Part shown: positions 1-6,903 of the stretch, piece after piece | Position numbering within the stretch: position 1 is the first letter of the stretch | How the letters are laid out: every line of letters begins with the position of its first letter | Source: Collimonas sp. UBA1456 | GTDB lineage: Bacteria; Pseudomonadota; Gammaproteobacteria; Burkholderiales; Burkholderiaceae_D | Assembly (NCBI GenBank): GCA_002325825.1 | Contig: DCSW01000028.1 | Coordinates: 1 to 12,338, forward strand | Direction of reading: 5' to 3' | DNA length: 12,338 nt | Program-made: the position numbers and the translations under genes | Notes under the pieces: model-generated | Told to the model about the DNA's origin: nothing | What the model saw: the letters and a program-made list of their open reading frames with translations, nothing else | Databases searched by the model: none

Positions 1-173
1 CCGCTGTGTCTTTTATAACAAGCAACTAATCCTAGTACCAGTGCGGTATGCGTCTTGCCGAATCCAGAAGTCCCTAACACGATGACGTTCTCGCGCTTAT
101 CAATTCATTCACAGCCTGCCAACTCCAGTACAAGGAATTTGTGCAGGCTCGGCATCGCCAGCGCAGTCAGCAC
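1..173 (-). pseudogene. IstB-like IS21-family helper ATPase, remnant
   Basis: Read on the minus strand, this stretch encodes a fragment that begins near MPSLHKFLVLELAGCE, is broken by TGA at 105-107, and continues IDKRENVIVLG, then TSGFGKTHTALVLGL. The GxxGxGKTH pattern is a Walker A P-loop. The surrounding text matches the IstB/DnaC-like ATPase that assists IS21-family transposases (family layout PSLxKxLVLELAxCExI-x-RENVIxLGxSGxGKTH). In intact relatives the residue at the stop is usually aromatic, so a nonsense change is likely. Upstream, the frame closes at TAA 174-176, so the N-terminal half is missing or shifted. The C-terminal half lies outside the window. No terminal inverted repeats are visible. 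It is a mobile-element relic just downstream of iscX. The IstB assignment is fairly secure; whether a partner transposase survives cannot be seen. Confidence 0.75.
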
Positions 174-244
174 TTACATTCTCATACTCGTAGGCACGGT
201 TAAGCACTATCTGGGCAGCAGTTTTTTGTACAAGTGACATGCGC

Positions 245-439
245 TTACTTTGCCTCGTCGATCCAGGCTGCTTGAATAGACTCTAAGATTTTTTCGCCGG
301 AACGTTTCGGATCGTCATCGAAACCTTCGAGCTCCAGTACCCATTTATGTAGATCGGTGAAACGAATCGTCGCCGGGGCGATATCCGGGAATTTGTCGTA
401 CAATATTTCTGCAATCAGCGAAGTGTCGGTCCACTTCAT
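245..439 (-). CDS. iscX: IscX, Fe-S cluster assembly accessory protein
   Basis: A 64-residue acidic protein, the usual IscX size (about 66). It opens MKWTDTSLIAEILYDKFPD and carries the family signature RFTDLHKW at about residues 26-33, then FDDDP at about 40-44. It ends WIDEAK, close to E. coli IscX. In the family, IscX binds IscS and iron through its acidic face and tunes the rate of cluster assembly. It is the last gene of the ISC operon, 39 nt after the fdx stop, the standard fdx-iscX order. GGAG lies a short distance upstream of the ATG. No terminator-like hairpin is visible between its stop and the IstB remnant. Identification is secure from sequence and context. Confidence 0.95.
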   Translation of the reverse strand: MKWTDTSLIAEILYDKFPDIAPATIRFTDLHKWVLELEGFDDDPKRSGEKILESIQAAWIDEAK

Positions 440-478
440 TATGCGGCTCCCTATAAAAATTGCTGCGATAGCGAATGA

Positions 479-817
479 TTAATGATTTTCTCTGGCGTGG
501 TTGATCGTATATTTCGGGATCTCGACCACCAGATCTTCTCCGCCGACAAGCGCTTGGCAGGACAGCCGCGAGGTGGCCTCCAGGCCCCATGCCATATCCA
601 ACAAATCTTCTTCCTTGTCATCAAGCTCGTTGAGCGAGGCAAAGCCCTCGCGTACCACAACATGGCATGTGGTACAAGCGCAGGATTTTTCACAAGCGTG
701 TTCGATCTCGATATCGTGGTTGAGCAGCGCTTCACAGATGGATTGGCCGCGTGGCGCTTCGATTACAACACCCTCTGGGCAATATGTTGAATGGGGTAGT
801 ACAACGATTTGGGGCAC
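479..817 (-). CDS. fdx: ISC-type [2Fe-2S] ferredoxin
   Basis: A 112-residue adrenodoxin/ISC-type ferredoxin that supplies electrons for cluster assembly on IscU. Cysteines at 42, 48, 51 and 87 form the C-x5-C-x2-C...C ligand set, at the same numbers as E. coli Fdx. The extra Cys46 in CEKSCACTTC is also typical. The start codon is GTG (815-817), with GAGG about 8 nt upstream. The N-terminus MPQIVVLPH is the usual one for this family, so GTG is preferred over any internal ATG. The gene lies 47 nt downstream of hscA and 39 nt upstream of iscX, within the operon. No missing residues are seen. Confidence 0.95.
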   Translation of the reverse strand: MPQIVVLPHSTYCPEGVVIEAPRGQSICEALLNHDIEIEHACEKSCACTTCHVVVREGFASLNELDDKEEDLLDMAWGLEATSRLSCQALVGGEDLVVEIPKYTINHARENH

Positions 818-864
818 TTTGTTTACCTCAGGCTAGGTAGATTTTTTTTGAATTTATAGAATAT

Positions 865-2730
865 TCAGGATATTTGATCCAGCGCCTTGCCGGTCAGCGC
901 ATCGTGTACGCTACGATCCATGCGTCGCGCAGCAAACTCCTCGGTGCCATGCGCCAGCGCATCGACCGCAGCCTTGATCGCTTGATTATCGTTGCCCAGC
1001 GCTGTAGTGCGCACGGCCGTAATCAACGCCGCAATCGACGTACGCTCTTGTTCCGATAGCAATGCAGCATCAGCCTGCAATGCAGACTCAGTGGCCAGAA
1101 CGATGCGCTCTGCTTCTACCCGTTCTTCACGTAACGCACGCTGCTGCATATCGACATTGGCCGAGGCAAAAGCTTCCTGCAGCATGCGGGAGATATCGTC
1201 ATCGGCCAATCCATAAGACGGCTTGACGCTGATCGACGCCTCGACGCCGGAACGCAATTCACGCGCCGAGACTGACAGCAAACCATCTGAATCAACCTGA
1301 TACGTCACGCGAATGCGTGCCGCGCCAGCCGCCATCGGCGGAATTCCACGCAGCTCGAATTTAGCCAATGAACGGCAATCGCAGACCAGCTCGCGCTCAC
1401 CCTGCAAGACCTGAATTGCCATCGCGGTTTGGCCATCACTGAAGGTAGTAAATTCCTGTGCGTGTGCGCAGGGAATGGTCGAATTACGCGGGATAATTTT
1501 TTCTACCAAGCCGCCCATGGTTTCAATACCGAGCGACAACGGGATCACGTCGAGCAGCAGCCAATCGTCTCCGGGAGCGCGATTACCGGCCAGCAGATTG
1601 GCCTGAATCGCAGCACCCAACGCGACCACTTTATCTGGATCAATATTCTCCAAAGGCGTTGTTTGGAAATATTCGCCCACTGCCTTGCGGATGCTTGGCA
1701 TGCGCGTAGCGCCGCCGACTAACACCACGCCATCAACATCGATGATGCTCAAATCAGCATCGCGCAGCGCCTTGCGAGTTCGCGTTAGGGTCCTGGTCAC
1801 CAGGTGCTTGGTAATCTCGTCAAAAATTTCGGAAGTCAGCAGCAGATGCACGCGTTCGACCACACTCAAGGCAGCATCGATAATCACCTTGGATCTGGTC
1901 GACAGTAATTCCTTGGCTTTACGCGCTTTGACCCTCAACATTCGGGTATCCTCCTCTGACAATGGTGGTAGTTGCGCTTCCTGACTGATCCAGCAAAACA
2001 AGCAATGATCGAAATCGTCGCCGCCGAGCGCCGAATCGCCGCCTGTGGCCAGCACTTCGAACACGCCCTTGGTCAGCTTAAGGATCGAAATGTCGAAAGT
2101 GCCGCCGCCCAGATCGTAGACTACGTACACGCCTTCCGAGGCATTATCCAGACCGTAAGCGATCGCCGCTGCGGTCGGCTCATTCAACAGGCGCAGGACA
2201 TTCAATCCTGCCAGCTTGGCCGCATCCTTGGTAGCCTGACGCTGTGTATCGTCGAAATAGGCAGGCACCGTAATCACTGCGTCGACCAGGTCGTTGCCCA
2301 GCGCGTCTTCGGCTTGCTGACGCAACATTGCCAGGATTTCAGCGGAAATTTCGACCGGGCTTTTGATCCCGGCAACCGTTTTCAATTGCACCATACCTGG
2401 CGCATCGAGAAAATCGTAGGGCAAATTTTTTGCGTAAGCGATGTCTTCCAAGCCGCGACCCATGAAACGCTTGACCGATAGAATCGTGTTCTTCGGATCG
2501 GTGATTTGTGCCGCCTGCGCCTTGTAGCCGATGTGCGTATTGCCATTTGGGAGATAGCGCACGATCGACGGTAACAATGCCCGGCCAGCCTCATCACTGA
2601 GCACCTCGGGAATGCCGTTGCGCACAGTAGCGACCAGCGAATTGGTGGTGCCCAGATCGATCCCCACCGCCAACCGATGCTGGCGTGGTTCGGTGGACAT
2701 GCCGGGTTCAGAAATTTGTAGAAGTGCCAT
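865..2730 (-). CDS. hscA: Fe-S assembly chaperone HscA (Hsp70 family)
   Basis: A 621-residue specialised Hsp70; E. coli HscA is 616. The N-terminus MALLQISEPG is the characteristic HscA start and fixes the initiation codon, although no strong Shine-Dalgarno precedes it. The nucleotide-binding domain shows GIDLGTTNS (23-31), DLGGGTFD (206-213) and LVGGATRMP (337-345). The interdomain linker LLLDVIPLSLG (391-401) is followed by the substrate-binding domain and helical lid. With its J-protein HscB it binds the LPPVK motif of IscU and drives cluster transfer by ATP hydrolysis. Normally hscA directly follows hscB. Here a degenerate exporter gene separates them, leaving a 32-nt spacer between that relic's stop and this ATG. 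The reading frame itself is intact. Confidence 0.96.
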   Translation of the reverse strand: MALLQISEPGMSTEPRQHRLAVGIDLGTTNSLVATVRNGIPEVLSDEAGRALLPSIVRYLPNGNTHIGYKAQAAQITDPKNTILSVKRFMGRGLEDIAYAKNLPYDFLDAPGMVQLKTVAGIKSPVEISAEILAMLRQQAEDALGNDLVDAVITVPAYFDDTQRQATKDAAKLAGLNVLRLLNEPTAAAIAYGLDNASEGVYVVYDLGGGTFDISILKLTKGVFEVLATGGDSALGGDDFDHCLFCWISQEAQLPPLSEEDTRMLRVKARKAKELLSTRSKVIIDAALSVVERVHLLLTSEIFDEITKHLVTRTLTRTRKALRDADLSIIDVDGVVLVGGATRMPSIRKAVGEYFQTTPLENIDPDKVVALGAAIQANLLAGNRAPGDDWLLLDVIPLSLGIETMGGLVEKIIPRNSTIPCAHAQEFTTFSDGQTAMAIQVLQGERELVCDCRSLAKFELRGIPPMAAGAARIRVTYQVDSDGLLSVSARELRSGVEASISVKPSYGLADDDISRMLQEAFASANVDMQQRALREERVEAERIVLATESALQADAALLSEQERTSIAALITAVRTTALGNDNQAIKAAVDALAHGTEEFAARRMDRSVHDALTGKALDQIS

Positions 2731-2761
2731 ATAGATACTATCTTACTTTTCGTTGATTGCT

Positions 2762-3376
2762 TTATTGCAGCATGGTGATGCGGATACCGAGTCCGATAAA
2801 TTCACAACCAGCCAAGCGGTTAATGATGGTGGCGGCCGATTTTTTGCGCTGGAATAACGCATCGACCATACCAGGAAACAGGGCAACTGCGCTGAATATT
2901 GTTAGCGCCTGCAGGATAAATACGGCTACCAGCAGCAATATCTGTGCCGGAATATGACGACGCTGGCGTTAACGAACTGCAGTAAAAATTCGATTAAGAA
3001 CAGCGTCACTTTCAGATTCAACATGTTGGCAATCACGCTTTGTCATTAGATACGCGTCAGCCTCTGCGGCACGGCATTGCCTTGCAAGTACACAACAGCA
3101 TGCGAACGCAAGGTGCGCAAACCAATATAAATCAGGTAGGCGGCGTCGGCGTAACATAATAGCTAGTAGGCCAGAAGCGAAGCCTTTGATCGGCGCGACA
3201 AAATCGAGGAGTGCCAGCATCGCATGGAAAATCACACCAAAACTGAAACCTAGTGCCGCCACCAGACCGGCCTTGCGGCCTCGTGTAATGCCACACATCA
3301 GCACATAAATATTGTCCAGCTCCAGCGCAAGGGTCAGCGTCATTGCAGCAATCAGGAATAACCAGACTTCAGACAT
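2762..3376 (-). pseudogene. LysE/RhtB-family exporter, broken by two frameshifts and three stops
   Basis: The intact N-terminal part (from the ATG at 3374-3376) reads MSEVWLFLIAAMTLTLALEL, followed by DNIYVLMCGITRGRKAGLVA. This is the LysE/RhtB amino-acid exporter signature, although the usual T-P-G-P-D is changed to A-L-E-L-D. Near 3190 the homology moves to another frame, reading YADAAYLIYIGLRTLRSH. That frame has TAG at 3163-3165 and adjacent TAA (3046-3048) and TGA (3043-3045) stops. It continues NMLNLKVTLFLIEFLLQFV. Near 2965 homology returns to the first frame, with LLLVAVFILQALTIF and RLAGCEFIGLGIRI, ending at TAA 2762-2764. Rejoined, the pieces give about 204 residues, the normal family length, so this is a full-length gene killed by point and indel changes. 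It lies in operon orientation between hscB and hscA. Its former substrate cannot be told. Confidence 0.88.
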
Positions 3377-3410
3377 GCTCGTACTCGGCTCATCAATTTA
3401 GTGCGGTGCT

Positions 3411-3926
3411 TTACGATTCAAGAACGGTGAATGCATTACCGATCTCTTCCCCAAATTTTTCCAGGAACATCAACTGCCGCACATATTGCCCGGCCTGCTG
3501 AAAATCCTCAACATCCAGCAACATGCCGATGCGCTGCAGCTCGTCCTTACGGGCGGTGCGCAACTCGTCGTCCAGTTGTTCCAATGCTGTCAAATTTTTT
3601 TCCGTTCTGGCATCGTCCAGCGTTTCGCGCCATGCCATCTGCTGCATCAGGAAAGCCGTCGGCATCGCCGTATTCGACCCATCCTCTAACGCCACGCCAT
3701 TCAATTCGCACAGATATGCCGCACGCTTGAAGGGGCTCTTGAGAATCTGGTAGGCCTCGTTTGCTCGCGTTGTCCACTGCATCGCCACGCGCTTTTCAGT
3801 GCTGGTGGCATTGACGAAACGATCTGGGTGAGTCTGATTCTGCACTTCGTGATAAGCCTGCTCCAGCGCTAAGGTGTCAAGCGTGAAACGCTGCGACAAC
3901 TGAAATAGTTCGAAGTGATTTCGCAT
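3411..3926 (-). CDS. hscB: Fe-S assembly co-chaperone HscB (J-protein)
   Basis: A 171-residue J-domain protein matching HscB in size. The J domain covers roughly residues 1-75, with the HPD catalytic tripeptide at 33-35 (E. coli HscB has it at 32-34). The C-terminal three-helix IscU-binding part contains the MRETLD-like segment AWRETLDDA at about 98-106. HscB delivers IscU to HscA and stimulates its ATPase. The ATG at 3924-3926 starts the conserved MRNHFELFQL, so the start is firm, but no Shine-Dalgarno motif is visible in the AT-rich 25 nt upstream. It follows iscA after 123 nt and is separated from hscA by the dead LysE-type gene, an unusual break in a tightly conserved gene pair. Confidence 0.95.
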   Translation of the reverse strand: MRNHFELFQLSQRFTLDTLALEQAYHEVQNQTHPDRFVNATSTEKRVAMQWTTRANEAYQILKSPFKRAAYLCELNGVALEDGSNTAMPTAFLMQQMAWRETLDDARTEKNLTALEQLDDELRTARKDELQRIGMLLDVEDFQQAGQYVRQLMFLEKFGEEIGNAFTVLES

Positions 3927-4049
3927 ATTGAATTAAAATTAGAATAGGATTCTGTTGAACTGCAACAAGCTTTGGTCGTCCATCTCTCATCTGTCTTGAC
4001 GCAAGCTTTAGCAGCTAATCAGACAATCCGACCAATATCTCGGAAGAAA

Positions 4050-4373
4050 TCAAATTCGGAAACTCTCGCCGCAACCGCACTCGTCTTTGACGTTAGGATT
4101 GTAAAACTTAAAACCTTCGTTCAAACCTTCGCGCGCGAAATCGAGTTCAGTGCCGTCGACATAAGGCAAGCTTTTCGGATCCACAAAGACCTGAATGCTA
4201 TGCGACTCGAACACCGCGTCTTCGTCAGTCTTCTCGTCCACATACTCCAGCTTGTAAGCCAAGCCTGAGCAACCGGTGGTGCGCACACCAAAGCGCAGTC
4301 CGATTCCCTTGCCACGTCGCTCAATATAGCGGTTGATATGCTTTGCCGCTTTTTTTGTCAGTGTGATTGCCAT
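4050..4373 (-). CDS. iscA: IscA, A-type Fe-S carrier protein
   Basis: A 107-residue HesB/IscA-family protein, as in E. coli. The three metal-binding cysteines are present: Cys35 in TGCSGLAY, and Cys99 and Cys101 in the C-terminal ECGCGESF. The family carries or transfers Fe-S clusters or iron to target apoproteins. The start ATG (4371-4373) yields the canonical MAITLTKKAA N-terminus. A purine-rich GGAAGGGA lies about 10 nt upstream. The gene is fourth in the operon, 149 nt after iscU across a structured, AT-rich spacer and 123 nt before hscB. Those spacers are wider than usual for this operon. Confidence 0.95.
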   Translation of the reverse strand: MAITLTKKAAKHINRYIERRGKGIGLRFGVRTTGCSGLAYKLEYVDEKTDEDAVFESHSIQVFVDPKSLPYVDGTELDFAREGLNEGFKFYNPNVKDECGCGESFRI

Positions 4374-4412
4374 AAACCGTCGATCCCTTCCAGTAATTTC
4401 GATAAACCGGCT

Positions 4413-4432
4413 TTTTTGTATATTTTTGTATA
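4413..4432. repeat. Two exact tandem copies of a 10-bp T-tract unit
   Basis: The unit TTTTTGTATA occurs twice in direct tandem (4413-4422 and 4423-4432) in the iscU-iscA spacer. Runs of five T spaced one helical turn apart are the classic arrangement for intrinsically bent DNA. The block lies about 40-60 nt upstream of the iscA start on the minus strand, so a local effect on an internal promoter is possible. No convincing promoter pair can be assigned. Confidence 0.6.
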
Positions 4433-4452
4433 TTTAACCGTTTTATTTAATC

Positions 4453-4518
4453 GGTTGGGGACAGGGCTGCACGAGTAGTGTAATTCGCCACACCACTCCG
4501 ACCCCTAACCTTTGTCCC
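4453..4518 (-). repeat. Long imperfect palindrome in the iscU-iscA spacer
   Basis: In the operon transcript the inner arms 4490-4498 and 4473-4481 form a 9-bp stem with one G-U pair and an 8-nt loop. Outer arms GGGACA/TGTCCC (4458-4463 and 4513-4518) can close the structure. Alternatively GGTTGGGG (4453-4460) can pair with CCCCTAACC (4502-4510, one bulge). No T-run follows on the minus strand, so it is not a standard intrinsic terminator. It could act as an mRNA stability or processing hairpin separating iscRSU from iscA and later genes, or be a small dispersed palindromic element. Confidence 0.55.
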
Positions 4519-4522
4519 GAAA

Positions 4523-4921
4523 TTAGGTTTCCTGCTTCTGTTCATCATGCTTGGCTTTATAGTCCTCAACCGCAGCCTTGATCGCATCTTCAGCCAGGAT
4601 CGAGCAGTGGATTTTCACTGGTGGCAGAGCCAGTTCTTCAGCGATCTTGGTGTTATTGATCGACATAGCTTGTTCCAAGGTCTTGCCCTTGACCCATTCG
4701 GTCACCAGTGAGGACGAAGCAATCGCCGAACCGCAACCGTAGGTCTTGAACTTGGCATCCTGGATGATGCCGTCGGCGCTGACCTTGATCTGCAACTTCA
4801 TGACGTCGCCACAAGCAGGCGCGCCGACCATGCCTGTACCTACAGTCTCATCGCTCTTTGCAAAAGAGCCGACGTTGCGTGGATTTTCATAGTGGTCTAA
4901 AACTTTTTCTGAATAAGACAT
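4523..4921 (-). CDS. iscU: IscU, Fe-S cluster scaffold
   Basis: A 132-residue scaffold protein (E. coli IscU is 128) on which [2Fe-2S] clusters are built from IscS-derived sulfur. The cluster ligands are all present: Cys37 and Asp39 in APACGDV, Cys63 in TYGCGSA, and His105-Cys106 in KIHCS. The LPPVK motif at 99-103 is the HscA recognition site. The ATG at 4919-4921 opens the canonical MSYSEKVLDHYENPRN and is preceded by AGGAG about 8 nt away. The gene follows iscS after a 72-nt spacer that contains a small hairpin. The C-terminus is slightly longer and Lys/Glu/Gln-rich. Nothing is missing. Confidence 0.97.
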   Translation of the reverse strand: MSYSEKVLDHYENPRNVGSFAKSDETVGTGMVGAPACGDVMKLQIKVSADGIIQDAKFKTYGCGSAIASSSLVTEWVKGKTLEQAMSINNTKIAEELALPPVKIHCSILAEDAIKAAVEDYKAKHDEQKQET

Positions 4922-4943
4922 ATTGCTGCTCCTTAACTTGACG

Positions 4944-4960
4944 CTGCGGTCACGCCGCAG
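4944..4960 (-). other. Small GC hairpin upstream of iscU
   Basis: CTGCGG at 4944-4949 and CCGCAG at 4955-4960 form a perfect 6-bp stem with a 5-nt loop in the iscS-iscU spacer. In the minus-strand transcript it ends 22 nt before the iscU ATG, just upstream of the AGGAG ribosome-binding site. No U-tract follows, so termination is unlikely. A role in mRNA processing or in raising iscU translation is possible but not shown. Confidence 0.45.
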
Positions 4961-4993
4961 AAAAATTTTCCGATGTGGCCTTCAATCTGCAAC

Positions 4994-6247
4994 TTAGTGG
5001 GCGGCCCACTGAATGGTACTGATGTCAATTCCATCCTTGTACATATCCCACAGCGGCGACAGATCGCGCAGTTTCGCAACCTTGGTCTTGATCAGTCCAA
5101 TCGTGAAATCGATATCCTCTTCGGTCGTGAAACGGCCGAGGGTAAAGCGGATTGAACTATGCGCCAGCTCGTCGCTGCGGCCCAGCGCGCGCAATACGTA
5201 AGAAGGCTCGAGGCTGGCAGAAGTACATGCCGAACCGGACGATACCGCGATATCCTTGATTGCCATGATCAGCGATTCGCCTTCGATATAATTGAAACTG
5301 ACGTTCAGGTTATGCGGTACGCGATGCGCCATGTCGCCATTGATATATGCTTCTTCGATGGTTTGCAAGCCAGTCGCCAGGCGGTCGCGCAGCGCTTTGA
5401 TGCGACCGATCTCTTCATCCATTTCTTCACGTGCGATTTCAAACGCGGCGCCCATGCCAACGATCTGATGCGTAGGCAATGTGCCAGAACGCAGGCCGCG
5501 CTCGTGACCACCTCCGTGCATCTGCGCCTCCAGACGCACGCGTGGCTTGCGCCGCACGTACAGAGCGCCAATGCCTTTCGGGCCATAAGTCTTGTGCGCG
5601 GTAAAAGTCATCAGGTCGATTTTCCATTTCCTCAGGTCGATCACCACCTTACCGGTGGCCTGCGCAGCGTCGCAATGGAAAATGATGCCCTTCTGACGGC
5701 ACAGCTCGCCGATTTCGGCGATCGGCTGGATCACGCCAATTTCATTGTTGACCAACATCACCGACACCAGGATCGTATCCGGACGCATCGCTGCCTCCAG
5801 CTGTTCCAGCGTGATCAGGCCGTTATCTTGCGGTTGTAGGTAGGTCGCCTCAAAGCCCTGGCGCTCCAGCCCACGGACCACATCCAGCACCGCCCTGTGC
5901 TCGGTCTTGACCGTGATGATGTGCTTGCCTTTGGTCTTGTAGAAATTGGAAGCGCCCTTGATGGCCAGGTTATTGCCTTCGGTGGCGCCGGAAGTCCAGA
6001 TGATCTCGCGCGAATCAGCATTAACCAGTTTGGCAACTTGCTCACGCGCGTCTTCCACGGATTTTTCAGCGGACCAACCATACATGTGGCTGCGTGACGC
6101 AGAATTACCAAACTGCTCGCGTAGATAAGGAATCATCTTGTCGGCAACACGCGGATCGATCGGTGTGGTTGCCGAATAGTCCATGTAGATCGGGAAGTGA
6201 GGTGCCTTCAATGTGTCTATCAGGCTTTTTTCCAAGGGTGTGATCAT
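4994..6247 (-). CDS. iscS: Cysteine desulfurase IscS
   Basis: A PLP-dependent cysteine desulfurase (L-cysteine to alanine plus protein-bound persulfide) that feeds sulfur to IscU and other acceptors. With the ATG at 6245-6247 it has 417 residues; E. coli IscS has 404. Visible features are DYSATTP (23-29), TSGATEGNNLA (85-95), the PLP lysine Lys219 in TAHKTYGPKG, and the catalytic Cys341 in SSGSACTSASLEPS. A C-terminal part with LSPLWDMYKDGID follows the E. coli layout. The extra N-terminal 13 or so residues are typical of betaproteobacterial relatives. An in-frame TTG at 6272-6274 would add nine residues but overlaps the iscR stop. The ATG, with GGAG about 13 nt upstream, is preferred. It begins 19 nt after the iscR stop. 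Confidence 0.95.
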   Translation of the reverse strand: MITPLEKSLIDTLKAPHFPIYMDYSATTPIDPRVADKMIPYLREQFGNSASRSHMYGWSAEKSVEDAREQVAKLVNADSREIIWTSGATEGNNLAIKGASNFYKTKGKHIITVKTEHRAVLDVVRGLERQGFEATYLQPQDNGLITLEQLEAAMRPDTILVSVMLVNNEIGVIQPIAEIGELCRQKGIIFHCDAAQATGKVVIDLRKWKIDLMTFTAHKTYGPKGIGALYVRRKPRVRLEAQMHGGGHERGLRSGTLPTHQIVGMGAAFEIAREEMDEEIGRIKALRDRLATGLQTIEEAYINGDMAHRVPHNLNVSFNYIEGESLIMAIKDIAVSSGSACTSASLEPSYVLRALGRSDELAHSSIRFTLGRFTTEEDIDFTIGLIKTKVAKLRDLSPLWDMYKDGIDISTIQWAAH

Positions 6248-6266
6248 ACTATTTTCGTAGCTCCAA

Positions 6267-6761
6267 TCAAGCAATCAGGTGAGACCGATGTATCACCACC
6301 ACATTTTGTTCCAGGGTCTTCTTCTGCTGCGCGAGCTGCTGAGCATGTTTTTGCTCCACCAAATCCTTCAGCGACACTGAATCCAGATACTCAACCATCT
6401 TGGCATTCAGGGTCGACCACAAATCATGCGTCATGCAACGTCCGCCACCTTCGTGGTCTGGGCTACGGCAATTTTCCTTGCCGCTGCACTGGGTCGCATC
6501 GAGCGGCTCATCGACCGCAAGGATGATGTCGGCCACGGTTACGTTTTCTGCCTTGCGCGCCAAGTTATATCCGCCACCTGGCCCGCGCACGGATTCAACA
6601 ATCTGGTGACGACGCAACTTACCGAACAACTGCTCCAGATATGAAAGAGAAATCTCTTGCCGCGCGCTGATAGCCGACAAAGTCACCGGACCTTTACCCT
6701 GGCGCAATGCCAAATCGATCATCGCGGTTACTGCAAATCGGCCTTTGGTAGTCAGACGCAT
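6267..6761 (-). CDS. iscR: IscR, Rrf2-family Fe-S-sensing regulator
   Basis: A 164-residue Rrf2-family transcription factor. The winged helix (about residues 1-70) starts MRLTTKGRFAVTAMIDLA and contains the recognition region SLSYLEQLF and the wing RGPGGGYNLA. The [2Fe-2S] ligands appear as Cys92, Cys98, Cys109 and His112 (CMTHDLW). In E. coli the third cysteine is 104 and the His is 107, so five extra residues sit between the second and third cysteines. Holo-IscR represses the isc promoter, and a type-1 site overlaps the -35 box found upstream. GGAG at 6767-6770 lies about 5 nt before the ATG, a good ribosome-binding site. It is the first gene of the operon, 19 nt ahead of iscS. Confidence 0.96.
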   Translation of the reverse strand: MRLTTKGRFAVTAMIDLALRQGKGPVTLSAISARQEISLSYLEQLFGKLRRHQIVESVRGPGGGYNLARKAENVTVADIILAVDEPLDATQCSGKENCRSPDHEGGGRCMTHDLWSTLNAKMVEYLDSVSLKDLVEQKHAQQLAQQKKTLEQNVVVIHRSHLIA

Positions 6762-6797
6762 GTAATCTCCACTTGCTTTAAGAACCTTAAGAGCCGC

Positions 6798-6818
6798 AAA
6801 AAACCGCTACGGCTTTTT
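6798..6818 (-). promoter_or_regulatory. Terminator-like hairpin in the iscR leader
   Basis: In the minus-strand leader an A5-G-C-C-G arm (6810-6818) pairs with a C-G-G-T-rich arm (6798-6806) around a 3-nt loop. The stem has three G-C pairs, one G-U and five A-U, and its 3' arm is U-rich. Because of the G-U pair the fold works better in this strand than in the plus strand. It lies between the promoter and the iscR start, where an attenuator or leader stem could act. The stem is short and GC-poor, so function is uncertain. Confidence 0.35.
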
Positions 6819-6874
6819 AAGTCTTTTTGATGTCTCTATTAAATCCTGATTCGGAAATTCGATTATTTTGCAAC

Positions 6875-6903
6875 AGTATAACAAACTTGAGTGAATCTGT
6901 CAG
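6875..6903 (-). promoter_or_regulatory. Sigma70-type promoter of the isc operon
   Basis: On the minus strand the -35 is CTGACA (6898-6903) and the -10 is TATACT (6875-6880), each 5 of 6 to consensus, with an exact 17-bp spacer. Transcription would start near 6868, giving a leader of about 105 nt before iscR. The overlap with the IscR site supports the assignment. Confidence 0.8.

Noticed and set aside
55..237. 60-codon open frame on the plus strand at the left end
   Set aside because: It is opposite the IstB remnant, where the homology is on the minus strand, and it resembles nothing itself.
1972..2481. 169-codon open frame on the plus strand inside hscA
   Set aside because: Antisense shadow of hscA with no motifs and no ribosome-binding site.
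5159..5839. 226-codon open frame on the plus strand inside iscS
   Set aside because: Antisense shadow of iscS; the translation is His/Arg/Gln-rich and matches no family.
6248..6274. TTG start for IscS nine residues upstream
   Set aside because: It would overlap the iscR stop codon and use a rare start; the ATG at 6247 is sufficient.
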